Source: Sipunculus nudus
Lineage: Eukaryota; Annelida; Sipuncula; Golfingiida; Sipunculidae
Assembly: GCA_026874595.1 (NCBI GenBank)
Contig: CM049320.1
Location: 360,001 to 424,000, forward strand
DNA length: 64,000 nucleotides
Direction of reading: 5' to 3'
The notes below the pieces were generated by a model. It was not told the DNA's origin and ran no database searches. It saw only the letters and a program-made list of their open reading frames with translations. Shown one piece after another: positions 21,425-33,461 of this stretch. A program made the translations under genes and the position numbers. Numbering within the stretch: the stretch's first letter is position 1; each line of letters begins with the position of its first letter.

Positions 21425-22236
21425 TTCCTCGGTTTTTCTGGGTTTTATAGGAAATTCGTTAAAGACTTCAGTAGGATACAAAGCCCCTACACAATCTAAC
21501 CCGTGGCGAAAACTTAAAGAAGGTCAAAGGAAAAACCGTAGATACTACACCAACACGACCTAAACATACTAACTGCGGTCTGAAAACTACCACTGTAAAC
21601 AACAACACATTTAAGTGGTCTGACGAACACCAGCTGGCATTCGAAAAGCTTAAAGAACTACTGTGTTCACCCCCTGTTCTAGCTTATGCCGATTTTTCTA
21701 GGCCTTTCACACTACACACTGATGCTTCAAGAGCAGGGCTTGGTGCGGTTTTGTACCAGGAATTTGATGGACGTGAGCATCCCATCGCTTTTGCCAGTCG
21801 GTCACTCACCTCATCTGAACTTAACTACCCTGCACATAAACTAGAATTCCTTTGTTTAAAATGGGCAGTGTGTACAAAATTCAAAGATTATCTGTATGGT
21901 ACCAAATTTGTCGTTAGGACTGACAACAACCCTTTGACCTACGTTCTAAGTAGTGCTAAACTTGACGCTACTGGTCAGAGATGGGTTGCCGAATTAGCAG
22001 GATATGACTTTTCCATATTGTACCGTTCAGGGAAGGAAAACATCGATGCTGACTTCTTGTCTAGGCTACCTCAGGCGCAAGTCGCATCCATGTGTCTTAT
22101 TCCAACTGATAACACACCAAACCGATCAGAGTCAAATAATGATACGTCCTCAGACGTAGTGTCTGCTATCCTAAATAGTCACATTGTGAATGACACCTGT
22201 TTTGCTTTGTCTCACCTTGCTAAAGAAGCAATGTGA
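21425..22236 (+). pseudogene. pol: Pol of element C, RT connection and RNase H part
   Basis: The connection region continues in the RT frame to about 21478, then the coding sense moves to another frame, which stays open to the TGA at 22234-22236. RNase H degrades the RNA strand during cDNA synthesis. Visible motifs: FKWSDEHQLAFEKLKELLCS, FTLHTDASRAGLGAVLYQ, HPIAFASRSLTSSELNY, FVVRTDNNPLTYVL, ILYRSGKENIDADFLSRLP. Catalytic acidic residues appear intact. Downstream, integrase is in yet another frame beginning at the overlap near 22233, so a second frame change sits at that point. Confidence 0.88.
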
Positions 22237-23819
22237 ATGTTCCAAACATAGGATCTGCTTTATCTCACATGACCAAAGAAAAATGGTCAAAAGAGCAAAA
22301 AGCTGACCCCGTCATTAGTATTGTTTTGCAACATCTTCAACACAACTCAAAGCTGTCGATGTCTACTAGGCAAAACCAAGGTGTAAGAGTGCTCCTTCGG
22401 GACCGCAAGAAATTAGTCCTGAAAGATGATGTCCTCTATAGAAAAAGAAATATCAATGGAGATGTATGTTACCAATTAGTCCTTCCTTCAAAGTTTCGCG
22501 ATGACGTACTCAAATGTGTCCATAATGAAATGGGTCATATGGGACAAGAGAGAACCCTTCAGTTTCTCCAAGAGAGATGCTATTGGCCTTGTATGGCTAC
22601 GGAGGTAAATAAGTATATCTCTGAATGCCCTCGTTGCCTATGCAGAAAAACCCCAACCAATCAGAGAGCCCCACTAACCAATATTGATTCTAGTCAGCCA
22701 ATGGAGATCCTCTGTGTTGATTTCCTCACACTAGGACCCAGTAAGGGCGGACTAGAAAACGTGTTAGTCATGACCGACCATTTCACCCGTTATTCCCAAG
22801 CCATTCCAACAATAAACCAGACAGCTAAAGTCACAGCCAAAGCACTGTTTGACACCTATGTTTGTCATTACGGTATGCCACAAAGGTTACACAGCGACCA
22901 AGGTCGTAATTTTGAGTCACGTGTGATTCAGGAACTGTGCACGCTCACTGGTACCACAAAATCTCATACAACGCCATATCACCCCCAGGGCAATGGGCAA
23001 TGTGAGCGTTTCAACCGCACGCTTATTAACATGTTAGGGACCTTATCTCCCGAAAAGAAGGCCAATTGGAAGTCTCACATTGGCCCAATTGTCCATGCAT
23101 ATAATTGCAGCAAGCATGAAACAACTGGCTTCTCGCCATTTTACCTGATGTTTGGTCGCCATCTACGTTTGCCCATTGATATCCTTCTAGGGTTAACTGA
23201 AAACAGCCCACAAAATGACTACTCCACTTATGTGCAGTCATTAAAGCAGAAACTTGAAGATGCATACCGTATTGCCCAAAAAGAGATATCTAAGTCTCAA
23301 GCCCATGGTAGGAAACACTATGATCGAAAGATCAAGGGCCATTCTCTTGATAAGGGAGACAGAGTCTTAGTTCGTAACGCCTATATACAGGGCAAACAGA
23401 AATTAGCTGACAGATGGGAAGACACCGTTTTTATTGTGGTAAACACACCATATAAAAACATTCCAGTTTACGAGGTAAAACCTGAAAACCGTTCAGGTCC
23501 GGCCCGTACGTTACACAGAAATCTTCTGCTTCCCATTAATACTTTACCCTTAACAGATCAATTACCATCTAACAGTCAAACACCCAAACCCGCAAAACGT
23601 CGGGGTTCCCCTAAATCGTCTGATATGCAGACCTTGAGCCATGCTTCTTGCTCAGATGAATCTGATTATTCAGATACTGAATGCGCCGTTGTTCCATTCT
23701 TAAGGAAACGGAATACTTCTACGGCAGCACAGAGTAGTTTCTCCGGTAATTTAGAGGAGGATGTTCCAACAGCTGAAACCAATGAGCCGTTTTCAGATCA
23801 TTCCATTGATTTTCTATAA
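22233..23819 (+). CDS. pol: Pol of element C, integrase part
   Basis: About 528 codons open without an obvious own start; in an intact element this would be the C-terminal part of Pol. The zinc-binding region has HNEMGHMGQERTL and SECPRCLC (H2C2). The catalytic core has D in ILCVDFLTLG, D in RLHSDQGRNF and E in GQCERFNRTL, the complete DDE triad. The C-terminal module has GDRVLVRNAYIQGKQKLADR and ends near ARTLHRNLLLPI. A low-complexity tail follows. The frame ends at TAA 23817-23819, but related tail sequence continues in another frame. No env follows. Confidence 0.9.
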   Translation: MNVPNIGSALSHMTKEKWSKEQKADPVISIVLQHLQHNSKLSMSTRQNQGVRVLLRDRKKLVLKDDVLYRKRNINGDVCYQLVLPSKFRDDVLKCVHNEMGHMGQERTLQFLQERCYWPCMATEVNKYISECPRCLCRKTPTNQRAPLTNIDSSQPMEILCVDFLTLGPSKGGLENVLVMTDHFTRYSQAIPTINQTAKVTAKALFDTYVCHYGMPQRLHSDQGRNFESRVIQELCTLTGTTKSHTTPYHPQGNGQCERFNRTLINMLGTLSPEKKANWKSHIGPIVHAYNCSKHETTGFSPFYLMFGRHLRLPIDILLGLTENSPQNDYSTYVQSLKQKLEDAYRIAQKEISKSQAHGRKHYDRKIKGHSLDKGDRVLVRNAYIQGKQKLADRWEDTVFIVVNTPYKNIPVYEVKPENRSGPARTLHRNLLLPINTLPLTDQLPSNSQTPKPAKRRGSPKSSDMQTLSHASCSDESDYSDTECAVVPFLRKRNTSTAAQSSFSGNLEEDVPTAETNEPFSDHSIDFL

Positions 23820-24238
23820 GAATTATTCGGAATGAGTCTGAACATACTGATAACCTGACAACTAACGTTAATCGGAATTTCAGTGAAACGAGTATAAATG
23901 GATCCCATAGATCAGCTCTCGTAATAAGAGCTGAGGGCCAAACTCGAGAAAGCAGTGATCATTCTTTTACCAATGTATCTAAAACATCAGCTGACTCAGT
24001 GGATATGAGTAATCAGAATCTTACACGACAGGACACTGACATAGCTGATGCAGATAGCGATGCACCAGATGCAAATTCTCATGTCTCTATAGAGTCCTGT
24101 GCACCTAATGTCAAGAGTCGTCCGTCCAGACAAAGAAAACGTCCTGGATGGATGAGATCGAATGAGTACATTGTAGATTATCCACCTACACTATCTTCAC
24201 AATTATCTCAAATATACTACGATATCGGACAGTTTTAA
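23810..24238 (+). CDS. Probable C-terminal tail of element C Pol in a shifted frame
   Basis: The frame is open from 23810 to TAA at 24236-24238 and encodes an acidic, serine-rich segment. It ends with RPSRQRKRPGWMRSNEYIVD, a basic-then-aromatic tail like those closing many Gypsy Pol proteins. It has no conserved catalytic motif. It overlaps the end of the integrase frame, so a single indel around 23810-23820 would explain the split. It could instead be a small separate gene, but no initiation context supports that. Confidence 0.6.
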   Translation, partial: FSIRIIRNESEHTDNLTTNVNRNFSETSINGSHRSALVIRAEGQTRESSDHSFTNVSKTSADSVDMSNQNLTRQDTDIADADSDAPDANSHVSIESCAPNVKSRPSRQRKRPGWMRSNEYIVDYPPTLSSQLSQIYYDIGQF

Positions 24239-24319
24239 TACTTAAAGTACCCGCAAACCGCATTTACTGATATCGCTAAATTAATGATGAGGCCATCATT
24301 CTCACTTGACAGGGTTGAG

Positions 24320-25059
24320 TGTTACGCCATCAAATGATATCACATCCATACGTGGAATATTTTGCTTCTTCATTTGGTATATGGTGATCCCCTCCGTTTT
24401 TCTCAGTTGTCCCCTATGTTTTCACACTGTCCGGTAGCTCATTGTCTGCGCAGGTCACGGTCTCTGCATTTGTCCTGCCTGGTGACACCAGGGATTTTGA
24501 CCGTGGCCTTGCGCAGAACACCTCATGCACGCGCCCGGAGTGGACGTGTGCACTGTGTATTACCGGCAGTCCTTTGTCTTTGCAGGTACGTTTAATTATA
24601 TCTAAATATGTATTGAAATATCGGTGTGAATAAGCAGTATTCCTTAATATAACAACATAGGGTTTATCCTTAATATTCCTGTTTTCCGTACATGTATGGT
24701 GTCTCACGTGATAATATTTCTGGAATAACTATAATATATAGTGTGTCATAGGCATCCACGTGCTATCCTATAATTGTGTACCGTAAGAATATTAACTGCT
24801 CTTACCGTATTACGTAAAATATATTAGTGTATATTAAGATATATATGGCAGAACACCTCATGCACGCGCCCGGAGTGGACGTGTGCACTGTGTATTACCG
24901 GCAGTCCTTTGTCTTTGCAGGTCAGACCTGCACCGCACTGTGTATATATATACACCGAGGAAATAAAGAATTGTTGTGTTGTCCGCTTTCGTTATGTTCT
25001 TCTAACAAGAACTCCGCCGCCCGGCAATGACAGTCCATAGTGATAAGCCCGGCGTAACA
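24320..25059 (+). repeat. 3' LTR of element C
   Basis: Same 740-bp length, ends and internal duplication as the 5' LTR, with seven single-base differences. The purine tract expected just upstream is weak (GACAGGGTTGAG). Confidence 0.95.
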
Positions 25060-25519
25060 TATAGTACATACGCAATTAAAAAGGGTATGTTTATAGCTCC
25101 ATAAAATGAAAAATGAATGTTTTGAATTAAACCATGAATGACCAATTTAAATTTTAAATATTTACACTAATAAACAATTCAACCAGTTTTGAGAAATTCT
25201 AAAGTTTTTATTTACTGTATTGTGAATAAAAGTTTCAGCTTCAAGAATATGTAAATGTCAAATGGCCCTAGAGCAACATTTTAGGTTATATTAAAAAAAT
25301 GAAACAATGTTTAAACAGATTAAAAGGACAATTCTGGAATTATGAAAACTATCAACATAAAGTAACACCCTTAACAAAACCAGCATCAAACGCCCGGATG
25401 TCAGCACCAACCAACACTCTGAAAGTGGTTGAAGAATTCACCAACTTTGGCTCAACGGTCAAACGATTGTAAAGCTGCTCTCGATATGTGACATCACAGT
25501 TATATGTATGTTACGAGTG
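25060..25519. other. AT-rich spacer
   Basis: No gene seen. The end (25472-25498) shares an imperfect 27-base direct match with 25789-25815, on the other side of the MITE. Confidence 0.5.
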
Positions 25520-25788
25520 TAATGGCCCGTGCACACCGAACGCTGCGCTGCGCCGCGCTGCGCTGCACCGCAGAAATGTTGAGTAGGCCTACATGCAAAT
25601 ACACTGGGGTGTCCACACCAAACGCCGCGCTATGCAGCGCTGCAAAATAAAGCTGAAAAAAAGTTAAACTTTCTCCGCTTTGCAGCGCCGCAAAATTGCC
25701 CAGCCCTTTATTCAGTATAGCATTTGCAGCGCCGTGCAGCGCTTTAAAGCCCGCGGGGCAGCGCAGCGTTCGGTGTGGCCGGGCCTTA
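25520..25788. mobile_element. 269-bp GC-rich MITE with ~31-bp terminal inverted repeats
   Basis: The left end has GCACACCGAACGCTGCGCTG after TAATGGCCCG. The right end read in reverse is TAAGGCCCGG then CCACACCGAACGCTGCGCTG. Multiple GCAGCG/CGCTGC blocks inside give it further self-complementarity. No coding capacity. A clean target duplication is not visible, so the superfamily is left open. Confidence 0.8.
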
Positions 25789-26395
25789 AAGCTGTCCTGG
25801 ATATGTGACGTCACCAGCGATGTAGAGCTGACGTCACAGGGGCGGATTTAGGGGGGGACCAGAGGGAACTAGCGTGTACTTAAAATCTGTATTTTTGTTT
25901 AAATCACACCCAAATACCGATTAAGCGCGGAAATTTTCATCTCCCTATTTTTGCATGCGGGAATTATGTCAAAAGCCTAGTGCCATTGACGGCACACTTG
26001 CTCACTTAGGCTAAGGTGTGCGCCACCTGTGTTCTTAAGCCCCCTTACCGCCCTTGGTCCTGTAAATCTGAATATTAACTAAAATTTAAAAAAAAAATAT
26101 AAACATCAGTGGATGTATAACTTGATAAATTTATGGGACCATTGCCTATTAATATAATACAACACAGCACACATGACTACACACCACACACCACACATAC
26201 CTTCACACCACACAGCACAAATACCTTCAGAAACTGATTGTATTAAAAAGAGGGCAGGCATTTAATTTTAATAATTATTTGGCCCTATAATTCAATGCTG
26301 TTTTGGCCCAATTTGTAACAACAATTTAGACAATGAAATTGCAAAAGCTTTACGAGATCTCTTTTCACGTACGTTATGTATTTGCACCATATTTT
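25789..26395. other. Spacer with CA-rich simple sequence
   Basis: No gene seen. Interrupted ACACACCACACA-type simple sequence lies at 26160-26225. Confidence 0.5.
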
Positions 26396-29300
26396 ATAGG
26401 CCATGGGCTTGTGGGGGTCATAGTGCACCCCCCTTGTGATTTACTTTAATGGGTATCTTCATGTAGCCCTAGGTCTAATAAGTCAGAAAATTGATGTTGC
26501 CAGCAAAAAAACTGGGATGGAAGATACCCCCATGGACTTTTTAACCACGCCTACTTTTACAGCTGGAGGCATATAATTAGGGGTATTGGAAATTCAAACA
26601 GCCCTAACTTTGCAACTCTTTACCAAAATATTTCAAATGACCACTTAAAATGTTTGTCTTGTCAAATAATTTCAAGTCCATGCAAATGATATGCAAATTA
26701 TTCTGAAAAATAGGTCACCAGAGGTCAAAAGGTCATAAACTTTGACCTTTACCAATAATTTCTCGCATAATCAGGTTTTATTTATCTCCGAGACCATATT
26801 ACTTTTATTTTTATTTCAATTAATTAAAATGAACTTTTACTTGTGCTTTTCAATACCTGAAGTAAAATAAAAATGAAAAGAAGTAGTGATTACCCCATGG
26901 TATGTGAGATATCTCTGCACTTTTACATACTCTTTGTACATTTTGCTGAATGTGTCGAATATTAGTAAGGCAAAATCTAACATGTGATACTTTGGAATAT
27001 TTCACTGAATCTTTAAAAATGCCAATAAAGGATGATATTTAAGTTCATCTATAAAATGAAACATCAAATCATGCAAATATTTTCATGGAACAGTTTGTTG
27101 AAGTCAAAAGTAAACAAAGGTTGACTTTACCAACACCATAGCTGTTTGTTACACATTGTCCATTTAAAGCGTGCCATGAAATCTTTATATTGAAAGAAAT
27201 ATATGTTACTCTCTCAAATAACTCATTTCCAGTAAACATTTATCCTAAATCTTATCGGTTTGTATCTAATTTCATGACCTATATATATGTTTTTAGATAG
27301 TTGTCACTGGTTCATTGATCTCTGTTAACAGCAAACCCCTAATTTTAATTTAAATCTCCCCTCACTACGGGCCTCATTTTATCAAATATCAGGGGGAAAA
27401 TGGGCCCCTTCAAAGGTTTAGTGTTAACTTAAATCCTGGATTTCTAAAGATCTGAGCTTGTATGATGATGATCAAGGTATCCTAGTTATGAACTGATCTG
27501 AGATTTTATTCTGGCTGATTTGACCTTGAAGATCCAGGTGAAGGTCACCAGTTTTCAAGCACCTCAAGGTACGCAATTAAAACAATAGTGTTCAAATTTG
27601 AGGGAAATATGTGATACTTCAAAAGATAAGGGGTTCCCATTTTTTTATTTCATCCAATTTACCTTGATGATGAAGGTCAAGGTTAACATATTTTAAACCG
27701 GTACGAGATATTGGTAGAGACATTTCACAAGTTTAATTTCATGAAAATATATCAAGTTGTTCAAAAGTTATAGCGTTGAAAATAATTTCTATTTTGGCTG
27801 ATTTTTTCGTGAATATACAGGTCAAGGTCACCAGTTTTCGAGCTCCTCAAGGGACTTGATTAAAACACTAGTGTTTTAAATTTGTGGAAAAAAATGCGCT
27901 ACTTCAAAAGTAACAGGGTTCACAAATAATTCTGTTTTGGCCTATTTGACCATGATGTTGTAGGTCAATGTCATAAGTTTTTTAACATGTCCGAGATATT
28001 TGTAGAAACATTTCACGAGTCGAATTCAATGAAAATATGTTGGGTGGTTCAAAAGTTATAATCTTCACAAATACTTTCTGTTCTAATTGATTAAAACTTG
28101 AAGATCTAGGTAAAAGTCAACAGTTTTTTAACTCCTTAAAAACTTGATTTTAACAATTAGTGTTTCAAATTTGAGGGGAAAATATGGGACACTTCAAAAG
28201 TTGTGGGGTTCACCAAAAATCCTATTTCGACCTATTTGACCTTGATGACTGTTAAGGTCACCAGTTTTCAAACTCGTCCGAGATTTTGGTAGAAACAATT
28301 TAAATTTAAATTTCATGAAAAATTGTTGAGTCTTTCAAAAGTTATCGTGTTCACATGATATTACAGAGACGATGCTGAGTACGACGCTGATGACGACAGA
28401 CCAAACACTGTATGTCTCCCCCATGGGAGGGAAGACTTAATTACATATGATTAATATAATTTCTCTCCCGAATATATAACCGATGTCATCATAGTATGAT
28501 AATTGTGATAATTGATTAAAAATTGCAATTTTATTAATGGAGCAATCTTTATATTTTTATCCTTTATTGGCCTGCCTCTGTGCATTTTGGCGGACTTTGG
28601 CAGTCTGGTCTATCTTTTTTATGGACCTCTGTCCATAGTGAGTCAAATAAGACAGTCAGATAGACCTTCACAGAGATTGTCAAGTAGTTCCTGATATCTG
28701 ACTTGATTCTGACTGGCTCTGGTGGCAAACCATTCCCACTTCCTGGCTAAAACTCTAGCTGTACATCTGTCATGGTCTTTCTGACTGACCAGCTCTCCAA
28801 CGGCTAGCCTGTTTGATATATTTTTTATTTACCTGGTGTATTGTCTAAAAGACAGGCTTTCTGACTAAGTTTCCTGATGGTCCATTTGCCTGGTAAGTTA
28901 GCTAGTTCTCTGGAAGGATATACATGTATACCTGATGGTCAGACTGATGACTATAGCTCTTGCTCTAGCATTTATGTATTGTTGAACAAAGGAGGCGCCG
29001 TCTTGTGGATTAAAAGTCTTGTAGTTAGAAAATAACTGACCACTTGTCAACAAGATATGTTGGTAGAAAGACAGTCAGGCTCCTGGAATACCAGAGTTTT
29101 AGCTTATTAATCAAACAGACTGAACACCGTAGAGCTATAGTCATTAATCTGACTATCAGGCAACTATCCTCCTAGAGACATAGCTAAGCCTAACTTATCA
29201 GGCATTGGGGCTCCAGGGAACTCGGTCAGGAAGCTGGTTTAGTAGGCAAAACACCGGATAAATAATAAATATGTCAAACAGGCTGGTTGTTAGAGAGCTA

Positions 29301-31025
29301 GTCAGTCACAAAGACGATGACAGATGACCAGCTAGAGATATAGCTAGGTAGTGGGAATGGTTTACTACCACAGCTAGTCAGGATCAAGTCAGATATCAGC
29401 AACTGCCTGACAAGCTCTGAAAAAGGTCTTACTGTGTTATCTAAATATTTACTGACTATCTGTGGTAATCTGACTGACAACCCAAATTGCAGTGTTTCTG
29501 TATTTTTAATGGACTATGCAGTTGCTCAAATACTAGTTAGACAAACTGCCTGTCAGTCAGACATTCACTCAAACAGAAAATAAAATGTACCGCAAGAGAG
29601 TCATTTGATCAGAGAGTCAACATGAGAAACAGGTGTATCAGTTACATAATGAGTTAACCCGTCAGAGAGGTTTTTCTCAGTCAAGATGATATTCAGGTAG
29701 ACAGATAGTCAGACATGACAGGCGAACGAATAGGCTTACAGACATTCATAAGTAAAAAAAAAAAGACTGACAGAGGTCCATAAATAAAAAAGACTAGACT
29801 GCCAAAGTCCTCCAAAATGCACGGAGGCAGGCGTTTATGATAAGTATAAAATAAATATAAAGATAGCTCCATTAATAAAATTGCAATTTTTTAATCAATT
29901 ATCACAAAAAATATACTATGACGACATCAGTAATATAACCGGGAGATATATAATCTTAATCATATGGAATTAATTAAAGAATTTATAATTAATTGTTATA
30001 TGAAATGGATATATGTGATATAAGCGTACAATGCAAAAAGAAAATGAAAAAAATGCTTGATTCCAGTCAAATTAAAATTAGGGTTTTGCTGTTAACAGAG
30101 ATCAATAAACCAGTGACAACTACCTAAGAACATATAAAACTTTCATGAGATAAGATACAAATCGGTAAGAATTAGGATGAATGTTTACTGGAAATGTGTT
30201 AATTGAAAGATAGAAAGTAACAAACATTAGTTTTAATATTAAGATTTTATGGCACAATTTACAACGACCATGGGTAACAAACAGCTATGGTGTTGGTAAG
30301 GTCAACCTTTGTTTACTTTTGCCTTCAACAAACTGTTCGATGAAAATATTTGCATGATTTGATGTTTCGTTTTATAGATGAACTCTGATATCATCCTTTG
30401 TGGTCATTTGCAAAGATTCAATGAAAGATTCCAAAGTACCACTTGTTAGAGTTTGCCTTACTCCTATTCAACACATTCCGCAATACACAAAAAGAGTATG
30501 TGAAAGTACAGAAATATCTCACATACCGCGAGGTAATTACTAAACTTCAAATTGTTTTACTTCAGGTATTAAAAAGCTCCAGTAGACCTTCATTTAATTA
30601 ATTTTCATTAAAAATGAAGTTGTATGGTCTTGGCAATAAATAAAACCTGATAATGCGAGAAATTATAGGTAAAGGTCAAAGTCTGTGACCTTTTGACCTC
30701 TGGTGACCTTTTTACAGAATAAATTTGCATATCATTTGCATGGACTTGTAGATCTTGACAAGGCAAACATTTTAAGTGGTCATTTGAAATATTCTGGTGA
30801 AGCGTTGCAAAGTTAGGGCTGTTTGAATTTTCCATACCCCTAATTATCTGCCTCCAGCTGTAAAAGTAGGCGTGGTTAAAAAGTCAATGGGGGGTATCTT
30901 CCATCCCAGTTTTTTTGCTGGCAACATCAATTTTCTGACTTATTAGACCTAGGGCTACATGAAGATACCCATTAAAGTAAATCACAAGGGGGGTGCACTA
31001 TGACCCCCACTAGCCCATGGCCTAT
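26396..31025. mobile_element. 4.6-kb giant palindrome (foldback-like element)
   Basis: The outer ends are ATAGGCCATGGGC (left) and its inverse GCCCATGGCCTAT (right). The outer arms (26396 to about 27345, and 30075-31025) match as inverted copies with scattered differences and small indels. The inverted match resumes at 28437 and runs to about 28965 on the left, answered by 29127 to about 29990 on the right. About 160 bp remain as the loop. Allowing for the repeat inserted in the left arm, each arm is roughly 1.5-1.9 kb. The inner arms are rich in CAGTCAG/CTGACTG-type short motifs, as in foldback transposons. No transposase frame and no sure target duplication were found. Confidence 0.88.
27346..28436. 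repeat. ~1.1-kb insertion in the left palindrome arm, with ~288-bp internal repeats
   Basis: This segment has no counterpart in the right arm. About three diverged units of 285-295 bp are marked by AAGGTCACCAGTTTTC at about 27541, 27826 and 28255, with a weaker one near 28112. They are also marked by GAGATATTGGTAGA-like text at 27700, 27990 and 28285. The segment ends with GACGACAGACCAAACACTGT and CTCCCCCATGGGAGG. Non-coding. Confidence 0.75.
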
Positions 31026-31315
31026 TACTTTTTAATCAGAGTTATTTAATTTATATATTAAAGATACATAAACATTTGCAACAGAATCCGCATTATCTCG
31101 CGCTACTTGCTCATTTTGACTGAATACAAAAGTTTCCTCGCAAAACCATCCGTTGTAAGGGTTCTATAACGAGAATGCATGACCAGAGGTCCAAGTGTTA
31201 CAAACTTATGTTTGGAGGGAATCCAAGACCTGTCCAATTAGTGAAGGGGGTCTCCCAAAGGGGCTGGACCTGAGTAACCTGAGCCGGGGGTGCCCTGGTG
31301 ATCAGGTGACCAAGC

Positions 31316-31358
<43 letters not shown>

Positions 31359-32518
31359 CTGGGCTGACAAGACAATTTCCGTGGCTCTCATAAAGTAATT
31401 AGTGACATAAATCGGTTTACAAAGTTGTTAAGCCTAATGATTAAGTTTTGTAAGTAATCCTTTTAAATCAAGGCCTACATAGCTGTAGTTAACAACTACA
31501 TTCTCCAGTTTAGTTTTGCCAATTGTAAGTTTTATCTTATAATAAACTCAGTGATATATGTATGAGTTTTGTCTAAGTTCTTTCATCAGTGGTAAATGGA
31601 AGCGAACATTTAATATATCCGATTAATTACAGGACCCATTCCTGTAACACATCTTATGCACGCACGATATCACTCCTGAAAAGGAGAATTATAATGCAAG
31701 AAGAAACACAGAATAATCACCAGTAAGAAACTTTTAAAAATCTTGACTGAATCAACTGATGAAGTTGCTCGGTACTTCCTCCAGGTGGCGTGCGCGCTAT
31801 GTTTGTATTACGTACCATTGATCGCGCTCAGTGAAAGCTTTTTAAAGTTATGTACTTACAAGCAAATGATTTTAGAACGGAATAATGGTGGATATCATAT
31901 ACTGTTTGTGGCGAAAACACTCCATTTTTGTATATAAAACATACCTGGTATGTGATTAGGTCAATTTATATTTTATATCAACTTTAGAGATTTTTTTGCA
32001 AATGTTTTGCCTGGCATTCAAGAAAGTGGACAATTAGTGAAAGTGAAAATTATTAAACTAATTATAACAAGATAAACTCATTCGTTTTCATTTGATGATA
32101 TGTTATTCAGCTTGATTTTCATTTACAAATAAACGGAATAATCTGTTTTACATTGCCTTTGAATATGTGCGAATCGAGTAATTTTAACATTTTCAAAACG
32201 CTCCGTAACATTTTAAGGTTCGGGTAACTAGTTTTACCCGAATGCATGAACAATATTTATTCGCTGGTCAATCTGGAGTTGGTGTCATCGTATGCAGCAG
32301 CCAACCAACGCGCACCACTTTCTGGCTGCACGAGCCAATGAACGCAGTGCATTCAGGGGTCACGAGAGGTCATTCTCTTGGATACAGGTTGTTGTGTATA
32401 CATCACGCCGAAAACAGGGCGAAAATTGGCGCAGTTCAGTGGCCCAGTGCCGGGACCGTGACAGACGAGACTAATCTGATCAATTAAAACAAAACCCGCT
32501 GCAAAAAACAGTGGAGGA
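31026..32518. other. Spacer upstream of the host gene
   Basis: A C12 run (31315-31326) followed by (TC)n to about 31355 forms a simple repeat. Short open frames at 31195, 31743 and 32242 look incidental. The last 300 bases become less AT-rich, as expected near a promoter. Confidence 0.5.
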
Positions 32519-32525
32519 TATAAAA
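32519..32525 (+). promoter_or_regulatory. TATA box of the host gene
   Basis: A perfect TATAAAA lies upstream of a non-coding exon with a good splice donor at 32680. Transcription would start about 30 bases downstream, near 32550. Inference from position; no transcript data. Confidence 0.55.
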
Positions 32526-32549
32526 CCATTTGAGGAATAGCAGCAGATG

Positions 32550-32680
32550 TTCTTGATACAAGGCATCTTTGGATATAAACGGGCACTTCATTGATTAGAC
32601 GTGGAATTCCTGGCGACTGGAGGCTCGACTTGCAGTGACAGATCTCCGGAGACAACCTGCCCAGAGTCACTGACAGCCAG
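32550..32680 (+). other. Putative non-coding first exon
   Basis: It ends at CAG|GTAACT (donor at 32681), a strong donor. A matching acceptor TTTTCATTTTCAG ends at 33263; a second candidate, CAACATATCAG, ends at 33450. The first gives an intron of 583 bp. The 5' border is set only by the TATA box. Confidence 0.5.
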
Positions 32681-33461
32681 GTAACTCCCGGCCCAGCAAG
32701 TAATCATCCCACATTTATTCATTCTTATTTATTACCTGTGATAACCCCACCTGCACCCCTTGAAGTGTGTCCATGTATTTTTAACATTTATTATTTATAA
32801 TTAGGCAGCCTGTAGTCTTTGCCGTGTGTTTATTTGCTTGGTTTTGTCCTTAGACCCGGGTTTGTTTACGTTCTGTTTTGTCGACCTGCGACTTGTATTG
32901 TTGACGCAACACTTGTCCCAATCTCGGTATCAGATCCATGACTTGCGTAGAGAAATGCTTTCTACACTTTTTCTGTTAAGTTTAAAAGTCTTACTAAGTT
33001 ATTACTTCTGTATATAATGCCATTTAATTCCGATAATTAGTTACGTTAATAATCCCACCCCCGACCCCTTCTTACCCTCAACCATAAAAATTAAAATACC
33101 AATATTCAAACGTCAGCAGGTGATTAACGGATATTGAATTATTCATAGCAGTAACTCTATGTCATAGGAGACATTCATTCATATTCCACTCTTTATTTTA
33201 TTATAATTATTATTGTTATTATATTCTATTATTATGTAATAACTGATATGTTTTCATTTTCAGTTAATGGAGGTACACAGATCCATCATGATTACAAAGT
33301 GTTAATCATCATCAGATATTTAAATTTATAATTAATAAATATAAGAGGATTACCAGCCAGTCAGCTCAGCGTACCTAAAGTGTGACAATGTGATGATGTG
33401 GCTTCAAAAAGTGCAGCATTTTTTGTCTTAATTAAATTTCAACATATCAGTGAGTCTTACA

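Larger units (their letters stand above)
16619..25059 (+). mobile_element. Gypsy element C: young, nearly full-length Ty3/Gypsy retrotransposon
   Basis: Two 740-bp LTRs flank an interior of about 7 kb with primer site, gag and pol in the usual Gypsy order (protease, RT, RNase H, integrase). A 4-bp target duplication TATA lies at 16615-16618 and 25060-25063. Reading the LTRs side by side I count 7 single-base differences in 740 and no indels, under 1% divergence, so insertion was recent. No env-like gene follows integrase. Pol has one in-frame TGA and three frame changes, so this copy is probably not autonomous unless these are assembly errors. Confidence 0.95.

Noticed and set aside
23999-24238. 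A separate small gene after integrase
   Set aside because: The frame is open further upstream without an ATG, and its basic-aromatic end fits a Pol tail; treated as a shifted continuation of pol.
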